From assembly GCA_903921605.1 (NCBI GenBank), contig CAIXQV010001035.1, positions 1 to 8,237 on the forward strand: a stretch of DNA of 8,237 nucleotides. The letters are read 5' to 3'. Position numbers and translations under genes: made by a program. Positions 1 through 6,053 of this stretch are shown here, in pieces (positions within the stretch are counted from its first letter, which is position 1; each line of letters begins with the position of its first letter). The notes below the pieces were generated by a model. The model was not told the DNA's origin and searched no databases. It saw only the letters and a program-made list of their open reading frames with translations. The DNA comes from an uncultured Planctomycetaceae bacterium. Its GTDB lineage: Bacteria > Planctomycetota > Planctomycetia > Planctomycetales > Planctomycetaceae.

Positions 1-9
1 GCCATGATC

Positions 10-34
10 GCTCTGAGTGAGGAATGCTCAGGGC
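10..34 (+). other. Inverted repeat, 8-bp arms with one G-U pair, 9-nt loop
   Basis: Arms GCTCTGAG (10-17) and CTCAGGGC (27-34) pair fully if one G-U pair is allowed. The loop is 9 nt. There is no T-run after it, so it is not a classical intrinsic terminator. It lies 47 bp before the proposed TTG start of the first gene and may belong to its leader or to the end of a gene outside the window. Confidence 0.4.
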
Positions 35-69
35 GACCGGCCCGCCTTTGTTCGGCTTCATTAGGATTG

Positions 70-78
70 AGGGGGGAG
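70..78 (+). promoter_or_regulatory. Ribosome binding site deciding a TTG start
   Basis: AGGGGGGAG lies 3 to 6 bases (depending on which purines pair) before TTG 82. It is the only strong purine tract near the beginning of the frame, and it supports TTG rather than ATG 4 or ATG 220. Confidence 0.6.
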
Positions 79-81
79 TCA

Positions 82-1245
82 TTGCCCGTACAGGTATTCC
101 GGTTTCTGGCTTCCGAACACAGCGGCTCTCAAAGGAAGGGCCGCATCCGTGCTCGCTCGGCGGAAGAAGCGAAAGTGAAACTGTTGACAAAGTACAAACA
201 CGTGAGTGAGGTCAAAAAAATGTCATGCCCACCAGCCACAACAGGAGACCAGACTCGACCGGCGGGCCGTACGTTTCAGTGTTGGAAATGCAGCGAAAAC
301 CTTTACGAACTGAATTCAGGAGATCTGAAGACTCGCGGCTGTCTATGCCCGTTCTGTCAGGCTCAGAACTTTCTGCCAACGCCTCAGAGTAAGGTACAGA
401 CTATGCAAAATAAAAAAGAACCCGGAATGTCGCTCTTTGGTATCGCAATTTGGTTCGTGCTGCTGTGGGTCACTTATCGCTATTTCCCGACAGGATGGAT
501 CGCTCCGTGGAACGTATCTGGAAAGTTCAGCTTCCTGCTGTCGTGCGTCGTTTGGGCGATTGGCAGTCTTGGAAGTCTCGGGATTGTTTGTGGTTACCTT
601 GGCGAGGACACGAAACCGGTCTTTCACCTGGCGCCAGAAGCCTATATCGGGATCACCTTCGGAGGATTCGTTTGCATCGGACTTGTTGCGGTCCAGCACT
701 ACATCAACGGTGGCGACGTGCTGCCTGCGAGCACGACGGTCGCTCAAGTTCTCACAACCGCAATGACCAAAACGCAGGCCGAGCCTGCGGAGCTATTAGA
801 CAATGCACAGTCCCTGGGGCTCGGCATGGAGAAACTGCGCATCGAACAGGAGAAACTGGGCACCTTCATCACGGAAATGGAACACGAACGAACGCTGGTC
901 GTAAGCCAACTGCGGCAAACCGGTGTTTCTTCGAACAAGGATCTGGAAGGAAATGCCGAAGGACAGGTGTACGCCCAGGAACTTTTGGAAATTGAACGGA
1001 CCCTGCGAGCGATGCGGGACAGAGCCCGCGCTCAATCATTAATGCTCACGAAGGCCGAGTCGTTGCTGCGGAAGATCGGTCGCCAGAATCGACTGAAAGA
1101 AGTGGGCCTTGATTCGCAGGCACCAGAGCAGTTCGCCCAGCTGCGCGTGGAGATCGATGAAATGTTGCGCCCCGACAGTATTCCCAGCAGTAATGTCCTG
1201 CAGTTGGACCAGGTGCTGCGGGAAGCCCTGCAGGATCAAAGTTGA
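82..1245 (+). CDS. Membrane protein with GspF-N-like motif, zinc ribbon, three TM segments and coiled-coil tail
   Basis: Predicted 387-residue membrane protein of unknown role. Residues about 3-46 (VFRFLASEHSGS, then KGRI and a SAEEA helix) resemble the short N-terminal motif of GspF/PilC-type secretion proteins, but the GspF helical bundle is absent. C67-x2-C70 and C87/C89-x2-C92 form a likely zinc ribbon. Hydrophobic stretches at about 116-137, 149-171 and 187-207 look like membrane helices. The remaining ~180 residues are charged and helical, probably a coiled coil outside the membrane. I place the start at TTG 82 because AGGGGGGAG lies just upstream and the GspF-N-like motif then begins right after it, as is usual. 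An ATG at 220 would delete that motif, and the ATG at 4 adds 26 unlike residues. The phosphatase gene follows after 89 bp. The domain order is clear by eye; the function is not. Confidence 0.8.
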   Translation: MPVQVFRFLASEHSGSQRKGRIRARSAEEAKVKLLTKYKHVSEVKKMSCPPATTGDQTRPAGRTFQCWKCSENLYELNSGDLKTRGCLCPFCQAQNFLPTPQSKVQTMQNKKEPGMSLFGIAIWFVLLWVTYRYFPTGWIAPWNVSGKFSFLLSCVVWAIGSLGSLGIVCGYLGEDTKPVFHLAPEAYIGITFGGFVCIGLVAVQHYINGGDVLPASTTVAQVLTTAMTKTQAEPAELLDNAQSLGLGMEKLRIEQEKLGTFITEMEHERTLVVSQLRQTGVSSNKDLEGNAEGQVYAQELLEIERTLRAMRDRARAQSLMLTKAESLLRKIGRQNRLKEVGLDSQAPEQFAQLRVEIDEMLRPDSIPSSNVLQLDQVLREALQDQS

Positions 1246-1322
1246 AGGCAACGTTCGGCGACGTGGTTTTTCTGCTTCGTTAAAATCCATTGAGGGCCAT
1301 TTCCGTGACAGCCGTCCATTTT

Positions 1323-1328
1323 AAGGAG
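1323..1328 (+). promoter_or_regulatory. Ribosome binding site deciding a GTG start
   Basis: AAGGAG with a 6-base spacer before GTG 1335. The A-T arm ATTTTA (1318-1323) touches this site and can pair with TAAAAT (1281-1286), but the pairing is weak and the loop long. Confidence 0.7.
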
Positions 1329-1334
1329 CGTGAA

Positions 1335-1997
1335 GTGCCTGGAAGAACAATTGCAGTGGGGGACATTCATGGGTGCTCGACAGCTCTTGCGGTGATCATC
1401 AACGCCATTGACCCGAAACCGGACGACACGATTGTTACATTGGGCGACTACATTGATCGAGGGATCGATTCCAAAGGCGTACTGGATCAATTGATTGACC
1501 TCGCAGGTCGATGCCGACTCGTGCCGCTCCTCGGAAATCACGAAGAAATGTTACTGAATGCCAGAGACAGTCGATCTGAACTTCAGTTTTGGCTTGATTG
1601 CGGCGGTATCACCACACTCGATTCCTACGGTGATTCAGGCCGACTCAAGCTGATCCCCGGGACACATATCCGGTTTCTTGAACGGTGTGTCCCGTACTTC
1701 GAGACCGACACTCACATTTTTGTTCACGCGAATTGCAAGCACGATCTGCCTCTTGAACAGCAGGACGGACAGACACTGCGATGGCTGTCACTGTGCGATG
1801 CCGTGCCAGGCCCGCACTGTTCGGGGAAACGCGTCGTCGTTGGCCACACGCCTCAACCAAAAATCCTCGACCTTGGTCATTTGATTTGCCTCGACACCGG
1901 CTGTTCTGTCGGCGGTTTTCTAACGGCCATGGAAATGTCGAGCGGACGAACGTGGCAGGTGGATGAGATGGGGCGTTGCAGCGAGAATATTGACTGA
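1335..1997 (+). CDS. PPP-family metallophosphatase (serine/threonine protein phosphatase-like)
   Basis: A 220-residue cytoplasmic phosphoesterase expected to use two metal ions to hydrolyse phosphate esters, most likely phospho-Ser/Thr (or Tyr) in proteins. All family motifs are present: GDIHG (9-13), GDYIDRG (37-43), GNHE (67-70), the metal-binding His in VHAN (H131), and GHT (170-172) followed by LDTG (186-189). The length matches the compact bacterial and phage enzymes of the PrpA/PrpB/lambda phosphatase type. GTG 1335 is chosen because AAGGAG stands 6 bases before it and the protein then begins MPGRTIAVGDIHG, a typical opening; a TTG at 1290 is in frame but has no such site. No signal peptide is seen. 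Diadenosine tetraphosphatase activity is a less likely alternative. The gene stands 89 bp after a membrane-protein gene, so a signalling link is possible but unproven. Confidence 0.93.
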   Translation: MPGRTIAVGDIHGCSTALAVIINAIDPKPDDTIVTLGDYIDRGIDSKGVLDQLIDLAGRCRLVPLLGNHEEMLLNARDSRSELQFWLDCGGITTLDSYGDSGRLKLIPGTHIRFLERCVPYFETDTHIFVHANCKHDLPLEQQDGQTLRWLSLCDAVPGPHCSGKRVVVGHTPQPKILDLGHLICLDTGCSVGGFLTAMEMSSGRTWQVDEMGRCSENID

Positions 1998-2187
1998 TTC
2001 TGGATGTGTAAGGCAGCTGAGAAGATTACAAACGAGACCAGGACTGAGGCTGTGGTAACGTCCCCGCCGTGATTTCAAATACAAACCAGTACTGACCGCA
2101 TTCTGTGGAAGTCGAGACCAAACAAAACACACCGAAACATTACTCGAGTTGACCAATCCCACAAACTTACTTCGTTGGAGAATTCAG

Positions 2188-2652
2188 ATGAACGAGAAAC
2201 AAGATCCGAAGGTGCTGGCCGAGGCTGTATTGAATGGTGAACTCACGCTTGAAGCCGCACTTGAAGAACATCTTGATGACGACGACACCGACATGGAGTG
2301 TCTTCAAGCGGCTCTCTGTTATGCCAATTTACAACAGTTCGACAAAGTCCTTGATGTTCCCGGGAATCCCACCGTCGCAGAGTTGATTCAGAAATTGGAT
2401 CTCAAACCGTTTGCCCGGCTGGTCAATGACGAAGAAACAGACAGTTACGATGAAGTCCGCTATCCGATTGGCAATCTGGTCGAATTCGGCGGAGAAATCT
2501 ACAAGGTCATTGGGCGACGAAAAGTGTCGATCTTCGCCATGCCACGTGAGGACGATTTTGAAGTCTTCCTTGAGTCGGCCGACGGTAATCCGATGTATTT
2601 CGTAGGGGAATCGATGGTCTACTCCGTCGAAGAGGACTCTGACGACGAATAG
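2188..2652 (+). CDS. Acidic protein of unknown function
   Basis: A 154-residue soluble protein that I do not recognise. It is strikingly acidic: DDDDTD at about residues 31-36, a Glu-rich first third, and a tail ending EEDSDDE. Residues 1-70 look helical (AEAVLNGELTLEAALEEHL, then CLQAALCYANLQQFD), somewhat like a short helical repeat. Residues about 92-150 alternate hydrophobic and charged residues as a small beta domain (IGNLVEFGGEIYKVIG). There is no signal peptide, membrane segment or evident catalytic motif. ATG 2188 is preferred over TTG 2149 because GGAG ends 7 bases before it. It is separated by 190 bp from the phosphatase, in which I see no clear promoter or terminator, and followed by a structured 214-bp gap. 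A protein-binding or nucleic-acid-mimic role is conceivable only because of the charge. Confidence 0.75.
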   Translation: MNEKQDPKVLAEAVLNGELTLEAALEEHLDDDDTDMECLQAALCYANLQQFDKVLDVPGNPTVAELIQKLDLKPFARLVNDEETDSYDEVRYPIGNLVEFGGEIYKVIGRRKVSIFAMPREDDFEVFLESADGNPMYFVGESMVYSVEEDSDDE

Positions 2653-2712
2653 GGCAAGGAGAGCCAATAAAAAGCACGTGAACCTTTTCTGGGGAACACT
2701 GTCTGAATTCCG

Positions 2713-2852
2713 GGGCCCGATTGGCCCACGCTCATCACGACGAATGGCACTGCCATTCACCAACCTCCCGACAAAGCCTGAGTCGGCAAGGTGGTAGCAG
2801 CACACCGCTGCGATGAGCAGGCGACGAGCCTGCCATCTTTTTCTTGGCAGGC
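2713..2852 (+). promoter_or_regulatory. Row of six small inverted repeats in the leader of the HTH-like gene
   Basis: In order: GGGCC/GGCCC (2713-2727); GAATGGC/GCCATTC with a 3-nt loop (2742-2758); ACCT-CCGAC/GTCGG-AGGT with a small internal loop (2763-2792); GCAGC/GCTGC (2797-2811); GCAGGC/GCCTGC (2817-2833); and GCCTGCCA/TGGCAGGC (2828-2852). The last two share the GCCTGC segment and cannot form together. The last one ends 3 bases before the CAGGAG ribosome binding site. This arrangement resembles an attenuator or a translational switch; a series of terminator-like remnants or chance are alternatives. None of the hairpins is followed by a U-run. Confidence 0.45.
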
Positions 2853-2866
2853 ACCAGGAGTTCGCC

Positions 2867-3460
2867 ATGTCTACCCATCTGTCCCGTTTCTTTGAGAAGC
2901 ATCGCATCAGCAAGAGCCTGAAACCGGGCCAGGTTGCCAGTCTCATCGGCTATACCAACATCTCAAAAGGTGGCTCCCGTATTCGAAGTTTCGAGCAGAC
3001 GGGCTCCATATCCAGGGAACTCTTCGAGAAGCTGGCTGCCTTTTTTGAGATTGATAACGGGATCATTGAGCAGTTGGTCGAGGAGGATCGGCGTGAGTTC
3101 TTCCACAAGTGGCTCGCCTGGGTCAACGAACCGATCCAACCCCATTTGGTGGTCCGGTTGATCGCAGCGGTTTACTCTCGACGTGACTTGAATCCTGAGA
3201 TCGAAACCATCGAAAGGGCCGAGGCATGGGCTGCATCGGTAGCGAGAGAATCACGGCTGAAGTGCTGCTTGGTTTGGAGCAGAAGACTCTCCATCTGGTT
3301 CGATGAGACTGGAAGTATCGCGGGGCGAACAGAGGCGGTTCCCGGTGAGGTCAATGTGCCGTGGATGCGGATTAGAGGTGGAAAACAATTTGTTTTAGAG
3401 GACGACCCGCCTTCCGTAAAGCCCGTTGAATGGCTGAAGAAACCAGAAGTCCGATCGTAA
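2867..3460 (+). CDS. Helix-turn-helix-like DNA-binding protein
   Basis: A 197-residue protein whose N-terminal part (about residues 18-63) reads as an XRE-like helix-turn-helix: PGQVASLIGY as the first helix of the motif, a turn with SKGG, SRIRSFEQTG as the likely recognition helix, and LFEKLAAFFEID packing behind it. The rest is not recognised. It contains an RESRLKCCLVWSRRLSIWFDETG segment (about 130-150) that looks beta-stranded, and ends with a basic tail. I chose ATG 2867 because CAGGAG stands 6 bases before it; the in-frame GTG/TTG-type extension to 2813 would run through the leader hairpins. It is followed after 66 bp, which hold two dyads, by the thioredoxin gene, so it could regulate that gene or itself. 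The HTH call rests on pattern only, and a role other than transcription factor is possible. Confidence 0.72.
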   Translation: MSTHLSRFFEKHRISKSLKPGQVASLIGYTNISKGGSRIRSFEQTGSISRELFEKLAAFFEIDNGIIEQLVEEDRREFFHKWLAWVNEPIQPHLVVRLIAAVYSRRDLNPEIETIERAEAWAASVARESRLKCCLVWSRRLSIWFDETGSIAGRTEAVPGEVNVPWMRIRGGKQFVLEDDPPSVKPVEWLKKPEVRS

Positions 3461-3481
3461 GTCGCTGTTTGGGAATGAGAT

Positions 3482-3507
3482 TCGGCTCAGCCGATCCGAC
3501 TGCAGTC
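3482..3507 (+). promoter_or_regulatory. Two adjacent dyads before the thioredoxin gene, operator-like
   Basis: TCGGCT-C-AGCCGA (3482-3494) is a perfect 6+1+6 dyad, and GACTGCAGTC (3498-3507) is a perfect 10-bp palindrome; only three bases separate them. They lie between the HTH-like gene and the ribosome binding site (about 3515-3521) of the thioredoxin gene. The second cannot form an RNA hairpin because it has no loop, so binding by a dimeric protein is the simpler reading. The adjacent HTH-like protein is an obvious candidate, by inference only. The first dyad could also act as a short RNA stem. Confidence 0.4.
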
Positions 3508-3526
3508 TCTACAAAGGGAGGGATTT

Positions 3527-3844
3527 ATGAGTAAGCCAATCCATATTAGCGAAAGTAACTTTGAACAGAAGGTGTTGAAAGCCAAAGTCCCGGTGCTGGT
3601 GGACTTCTATTCGGTCTTTTGTCTTCCGTGCCATGCAATGAAGCCTGTACTCGCAGAGCTTGCGGATGACGTTGGCAACCGAGCGAAGGTCTGCACCGTG
3701 GAGATCAGCGCGAACGCGCGGTTGTTTGAGGAATATGCGATCCGTGCCGTACCAACACTGATCGTGTTCTATCGGGGGACGGAACTTTATCGGATGGTCG
3801 GACTCAAGACCAAAGAAGACCTGCGGGAGGCTTTAGCGATATGA
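3527..3844 (+). CDS. Thioredoxin-like protein with atypical FCLPC active site
   Basis: A 105-residue cytoplasmic thioredoxin-fold protein, of normal thioredoxin length, expected to take part in thiol-disulfide exchange. The fold is clear: VLVDFYSVFCLPCHAMKP (23-40) holds the redox pair C32 and C35, and AVPTL (74-78) carries the cis-proline P76. Instead of the standard WCGPC it has FCLPC: the Trp is Phe and the Gly is Leu, which should change redox potential and partner choice. D26 is kept. A third cysteine, C56, lies outside the active site. The start ATG 3527 follows an AGGGAGG tract. Its stop overlaps the start of the next gene (ATGA), which suggests that the two proteins are made together and may act together. 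It is probably a dedicated thioredoxin for this cluster rather than the housekeeping one. Confidence 0.93.
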   Translation: MSKPIHISESNFEQKVLKAKVPVLVDFYSVFCLPCHAMKPVLAELADDVGNRAKVCTVEISANARLFEEYAIRAVPTLIVFYRGTELYRMVGLKTKEDLREALAI

Positions 3845-4986
3845 ATGCAAAGATTACAGCATCGGCTCTTAAGGCATTGCACGGCAAGCATCAGGACATC
3901 CTCGTCTCGCTGATGCTCCGCACGAACACACCGCTCACCTGTGAAGAGATGACGCTGCTGAAGGAATGGGGTGGCGAGCTGCTCTACGATAGCGGAATCG
4001 TGGTCATGGCGCGGCTCCCCGCTGGAAGAGTAAACGACATCTCAATTTGGGATTGCGTCATCGAGGTCGTACACGCATCAGCCGTAGCTGACACTCAACC
4101 GGCCCCAACGACGTCAATGGCGGAAAGCAGCAAGCCCCAAAGCACGCTGCCTGACCAGCGCCCCGACCCATTGGCTAAAAGCATCGACATTTCGAAGTGT
4201 TCGTTCGAGGAGTACAAACGATTGGTGGATGGCGTCGATGAGTACTATTTTGGAACTGGCGATCTCCATGATGCGTCACCCAAAAAGCCCGAGAACGAAT
4301 CTCAGCAGCGTGAGCCATTTTTGAATGTTGACCATGGTGTCGATCTCGAAAAAGTCTTTGATCTTGTTTGGCGATTCGAATTCACGGCCCCAGGCTTTGC
4401 CATCATTGATGTAGGTGTCGTGGATTCGCATACGCTGCGATTACAGATGGTGAACCTGAAACGGCGATTCAGCGAGACAGCCGTCCGTCGTGGCCTTAAA
4501 CCATTTGTCTATCGTTCTCTTGGCCGATTTGATCAGCAGGAAACGACCAAGTTACATCTGGATGGTGCGCCGACAGAATCACTCCTCATGTTGGGCTACG
4601 AGCCGTCTACGATTCACAGTCGCCTGTTTTTGGCCGACTACACCAGGGCCGCATTCGACTTGGGTGTATCCATTGCCAGTTTCTTACAAGACTTCAATCC
4701 GATGTTCAAAAAAGGCGAAGAATTATTGCAACGCTACGTAACGGAACTGCCTCAACCCACCGAAGGCCATTCTCGAATACTGCTGATCAACAACAGCTCC
4801 CTGCCGTTTGTTGAGTCTCGGACCAACTCGCTCGGAGTGATGCATCAAGCGACCATCATCAATCCCAACGACTCTCAAACCAGAATCATAAACTCAACGA
4901 TGCTGACCACCGAAGGCGACGAGATCGAGCAATCGCAGGTGGATGAATTCGTTGCCACCGAAGACATCAGCAAGAAAGTGTATTAG
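3841..4986 (+). CDS. Unknown two-domain protein, candidate divergent Fe(II)/2-oxoglutarate oxygenase
   Basis: A 381-residue soluble protein not matched to a named family. Residues 1-80 form a compact N-terminal domain (LKEWGGELLYDSGIVVMARLP in its middle). A Pro/Ser/Gln-rich linker at about 82-118 follows, then an acidic stretch. The C-terminal part (about 215-360) holds H239-L-D241 in KLHLDGAP, a helical stretch with ADYTRAAFDLG and NPMF, strands around ILLINNSS, and H335 in GVMHQATII with R348 in TRIINSTML. HxD, a distal His and an Arg 13 residues later are in the order of the metal and 2-oxoglutarate ligands of Fe(II)/2OG oxygenases (double-stranded beta-helix fold). This is inference from spacing; the family is not confirmed and the helical insert is large. 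Start ATG 3841 overlaps the thioredoxin stop, with GGGAGG 10 bases upstream, so translation is probably coupled. A 109-bp gap follows. Confidence 0.85.
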   Translation: MNAKITASALKALHGKHQDILVSLMLRTNTPLTCEEMTLLKEWGGELLYDSGIVVMARLPAGRVNDISIWDCVIEVVHASAVADTQPAPTTSMAESSKPQSTLPDQRPDPLAKSIDISKCSFEEYKRLVDGVDEYYFGTGDLHDASPKKPENESQQREPFLNVDHGVDLEKVFDLVWRFEFTAPGFAIIDVGVVDSHTLRLQMVNLKRRFSETAVRRGLKPFVYRSLGRFDQQETTKLHLDGAPTESLLMLGYEPSTIHSRLFLADYTRAAFDLGVSIASFLQDFNPMFKKGEELLQRYVTELPQPTEGHSRILLINNSSLPFVESRTNSLGVMHQATIINPNDSQTRIINSTMLTTEGDEIEQSQVDEFVATEDISKKVY

Positions 4987-5024
4987 AGCAAAGACTTACT
5001 GAGTGCGGGTGCTCACCGCCATTT

Positions 5025-5049
5025 ACACCACTCATGGTCCGAGGGGTGT
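5025..5049 (+). other. Inverted repeat with internal mismatch between two genes
   Basis: Arms ACACC-a-CTC (5025-5033) and GAG-g-GGTGT (5041-5049) pair except for one central A/G position, around a 7-nt loop. It lies in the 109-bp gap before the gene at 5096. No T-run follows; it may be an mRNA end-stabilising stem or chance. Confidence 0.3.
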
Positions 5050-5095
5050 GATCAAGAAAGCGGCCACGCCAGGTGCCCTTAGTCGAGGAGAAAAT

Positions 5096-5521
5096 ATGAT
5101 TATTGATTTTGATGAGATCGCGTTCAAAGAGGTCGTGACACGACACTGGAACTACCACAGAACTTGCCATACTACGCTTTGGTCCACCACTCGACTTGAA
5201 GGCGGTGTGGTGCAGTTTTCAGTTGCCCCGGGTTTTCGGGAGATTTTTGGAGGAAGTGAAGACGGCCAACGTCTGTGGACAGGCTACTCGATGCGACTGT
5301 CGGACCTGTTTGCTGAGCCGGAAGTCAACGTTACCGAGTTTGGGTTCCGTAGCTATTGCGAGGAATGCACGCCTACTCCGTTCGTCGGGATTCGAGGCAC
5401 GTTTAAAAATTGCCCGTTCATTCTGATGGTCCATCTGCAGCCAATCCCTGAAACGAAACCATGCGAAATCATTGACACAATCACGAATCAAACAAGAGCC
5501 GTTAAAGAAGATGAGCTCTGA
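5096..5521 (+). CDS. Hypothetical protein, 141 residues
   Basis: A soluble protein that I do not recognise. It has a short acidic opening (MIIDFDEIAF), several aromatic and His residues (RHWNYHRTCHTTLW at about 16-29), an alternating strand-like middle (GGVVQFSVAPGF), and C88-E-E-C91 within SYCEECTP. The CxxC is a lone pair with no second one, so metal binding is unlikely alone, though C24 and C106 are also present. No signal peptide or membrane helix is seen. ATG 5096 is chosen because GAGGAG stands 5 bases before it; GTG 5003 is in frame but has no ribosome binding site and would read through the intergenic hairpin. It lies 109 bp after the oxygenase-like gene and 211 bp before the next gene. 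The clear start and co-orientation support it as real. Confidence 0.7.
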   Translation: MIIDFDEIAFKEVVTRHWNYHRTCHTTLWSTTRLEGGVVQFSVAPGFREIFGGSEDGQRLWTGYSMRLSDLFAEPEVNVTEFGFRSYCEECTPTPFVGIRGTFKNCPFILMVHLQPIPETKPCEIIDTITNQTRAVKEDEL

Positions 5522-5570
5522 ATAGGCCAATCGGGATCAACCAGGATATTCTCGAAGTGAAGGTCTTTGT

Positions 5571-5595
5571 GTCCAGGGTCCTGACATCCCTGGAC
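5571..5595 (+). other. Perfect 8-bp inverted repeat with 9-nt loop
   Basis: GTCCAGGG (5571-5578) and CCCTGGAC (5588-5595) are exact reverse complements around a 9-nt loop; two further G-U pairs can extend the stem. It stands 50 bp after the stop of the preceding gene. There is no T-run directly after it, so a rho-independent terminator is not clearly supported, though it could still stop or protect the upstream message. Confidence 0.45.
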
Positions 5596-5644
5596 GTCAT
5601 GAGATGGACCAGCACCTTGCCACCAGTGGTTTTTCTGTCCCACA

Positions 5645-5695
5645 CAAATCCGGAGATTTGCTGCAACACCTGATCTGATGATTTCCAGCAGCAAA
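5645..5695 (+). promoter_or_regulatory. Two overlapping, mutually exclusive hairpins in a leader
   Basis: CAAATC/GATTTG with a 4-nt loop (5645-5660) overlaps TTTGCTGC/GCAGCAAA (5657-5664 with 5688-5695, 23-nt loop). The shared TTTG can only pair one way at a time. The second arm ends 22 bases before the AAGGAG ribosome binding site of the GTG-started gene at 5733. An attenuator-like choice is possible, but the long loop weakens the case. Confidence 0.35.
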
Positions 5696-5717
5696 CGGTG
5701 ATGCCCCACTTACCTCG

Positions 5718-5723
5718 AAGGAG
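5718..5723 (+). promoter_or_regulatory. Ribosome binding site deciding a GTG start
   Basis: AAGGAG with a 9-base spacer before GTG 5733. No ATG gives a better start for this frame. Confidence 0.6.
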
Positions 5724-5732
5724 TTTTGAAGA

Positions 5733-6053
5733 GTGCAGAAAAGAACGTTTGTAACGCCCGACGACCTTGAGGACGGTGAACACATCACAGTACTTCACAA
5801 TCGACGAGTGGAAGAAGGATTTTTGGAGCAACTCGGCGTCGAAAGCGACTATCTCAAAGGTACGGTATTGAAAATCGTCGCTATGAATCTTCCGTTTATG
5901 GTCGTGGAAGCAGCGGATACCAGCAGAGGTCGTGCCACGCTCACGATCGATGTGCGAGATCATCAGTTCATGCGACTGAATCGAGCCTTTGTCGATGCGG
6001 TACAGCGCAGTTGCTCCAGTGACAAGCCCGATCTGCAAAACAGTGCTGGCTGA
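5733..6053 (+). CDS. Hypothetical small protein, 106 residues
   Basis: A short soluble protein that I cannot assign. It opens MQKRTFVTPDDLEDGEHITVL and looks mostly beta: strands around HITVL (18-22), GTVLKIVAMNLPFMVVEA (about 43-60) and ATLTIDVRD (about 68-76), followed by a helix MRLNRAFVDAVQR. This suggests a small barrel or adaptor domain rather than an enzyme; no catalytic motif is seen. The last residues (SCSSDKPDLQNSAG) look disordered and are encoded in the beginning of a tandem repeat and hairpin that cover the stop codon. The start is GTG with AAGGAG 9 bases upstream. It stands 91 bp before the PcfJ-like gene and may be co-transcribed with it. Confidence 0.72.
   Translation: MQKRTFVTPDDLEDGEHITVLHNRRVEEGFLEQLGVESDYLKGTVLKIVAMNLPFMVVEAADTSRGRATLTIDVRDHQFMRLNRAFVDAVQRSCSSDKPDLQNSAG

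Noticed and set aside
343..747. 134-codon minus-strand and overlapping plus-strand frames inside the first gene
   Set aside because: They are shadows of the membrane-protein gene, whose zinc ribbon and membrane segments are coherent.
2660..2700. Rho-independent terminator after the acidic protein gene
   Set aside because: AAAAG and CTTTT can pair over a 9-nt loop, but the stem is A-T rich and no GC-rich stem followed by a T-run is present.
2653..2866. Integron attC site
   Set aside because: Serial inverted repeats between co-oriented genes suggested a cassette array, but I find no matching RYYYAAC and GTTRRRY core pair around the structure and no integrase.
2329..2946. 205-codon frame on the minus strand
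   Set aside because: It lies antisense to the acidic protein, the hairpin leader and the start of the HTH-like gene. The product is Cys/Arg-rich with no coherent domain, and the + strand genes have clear ribosome binding sites.
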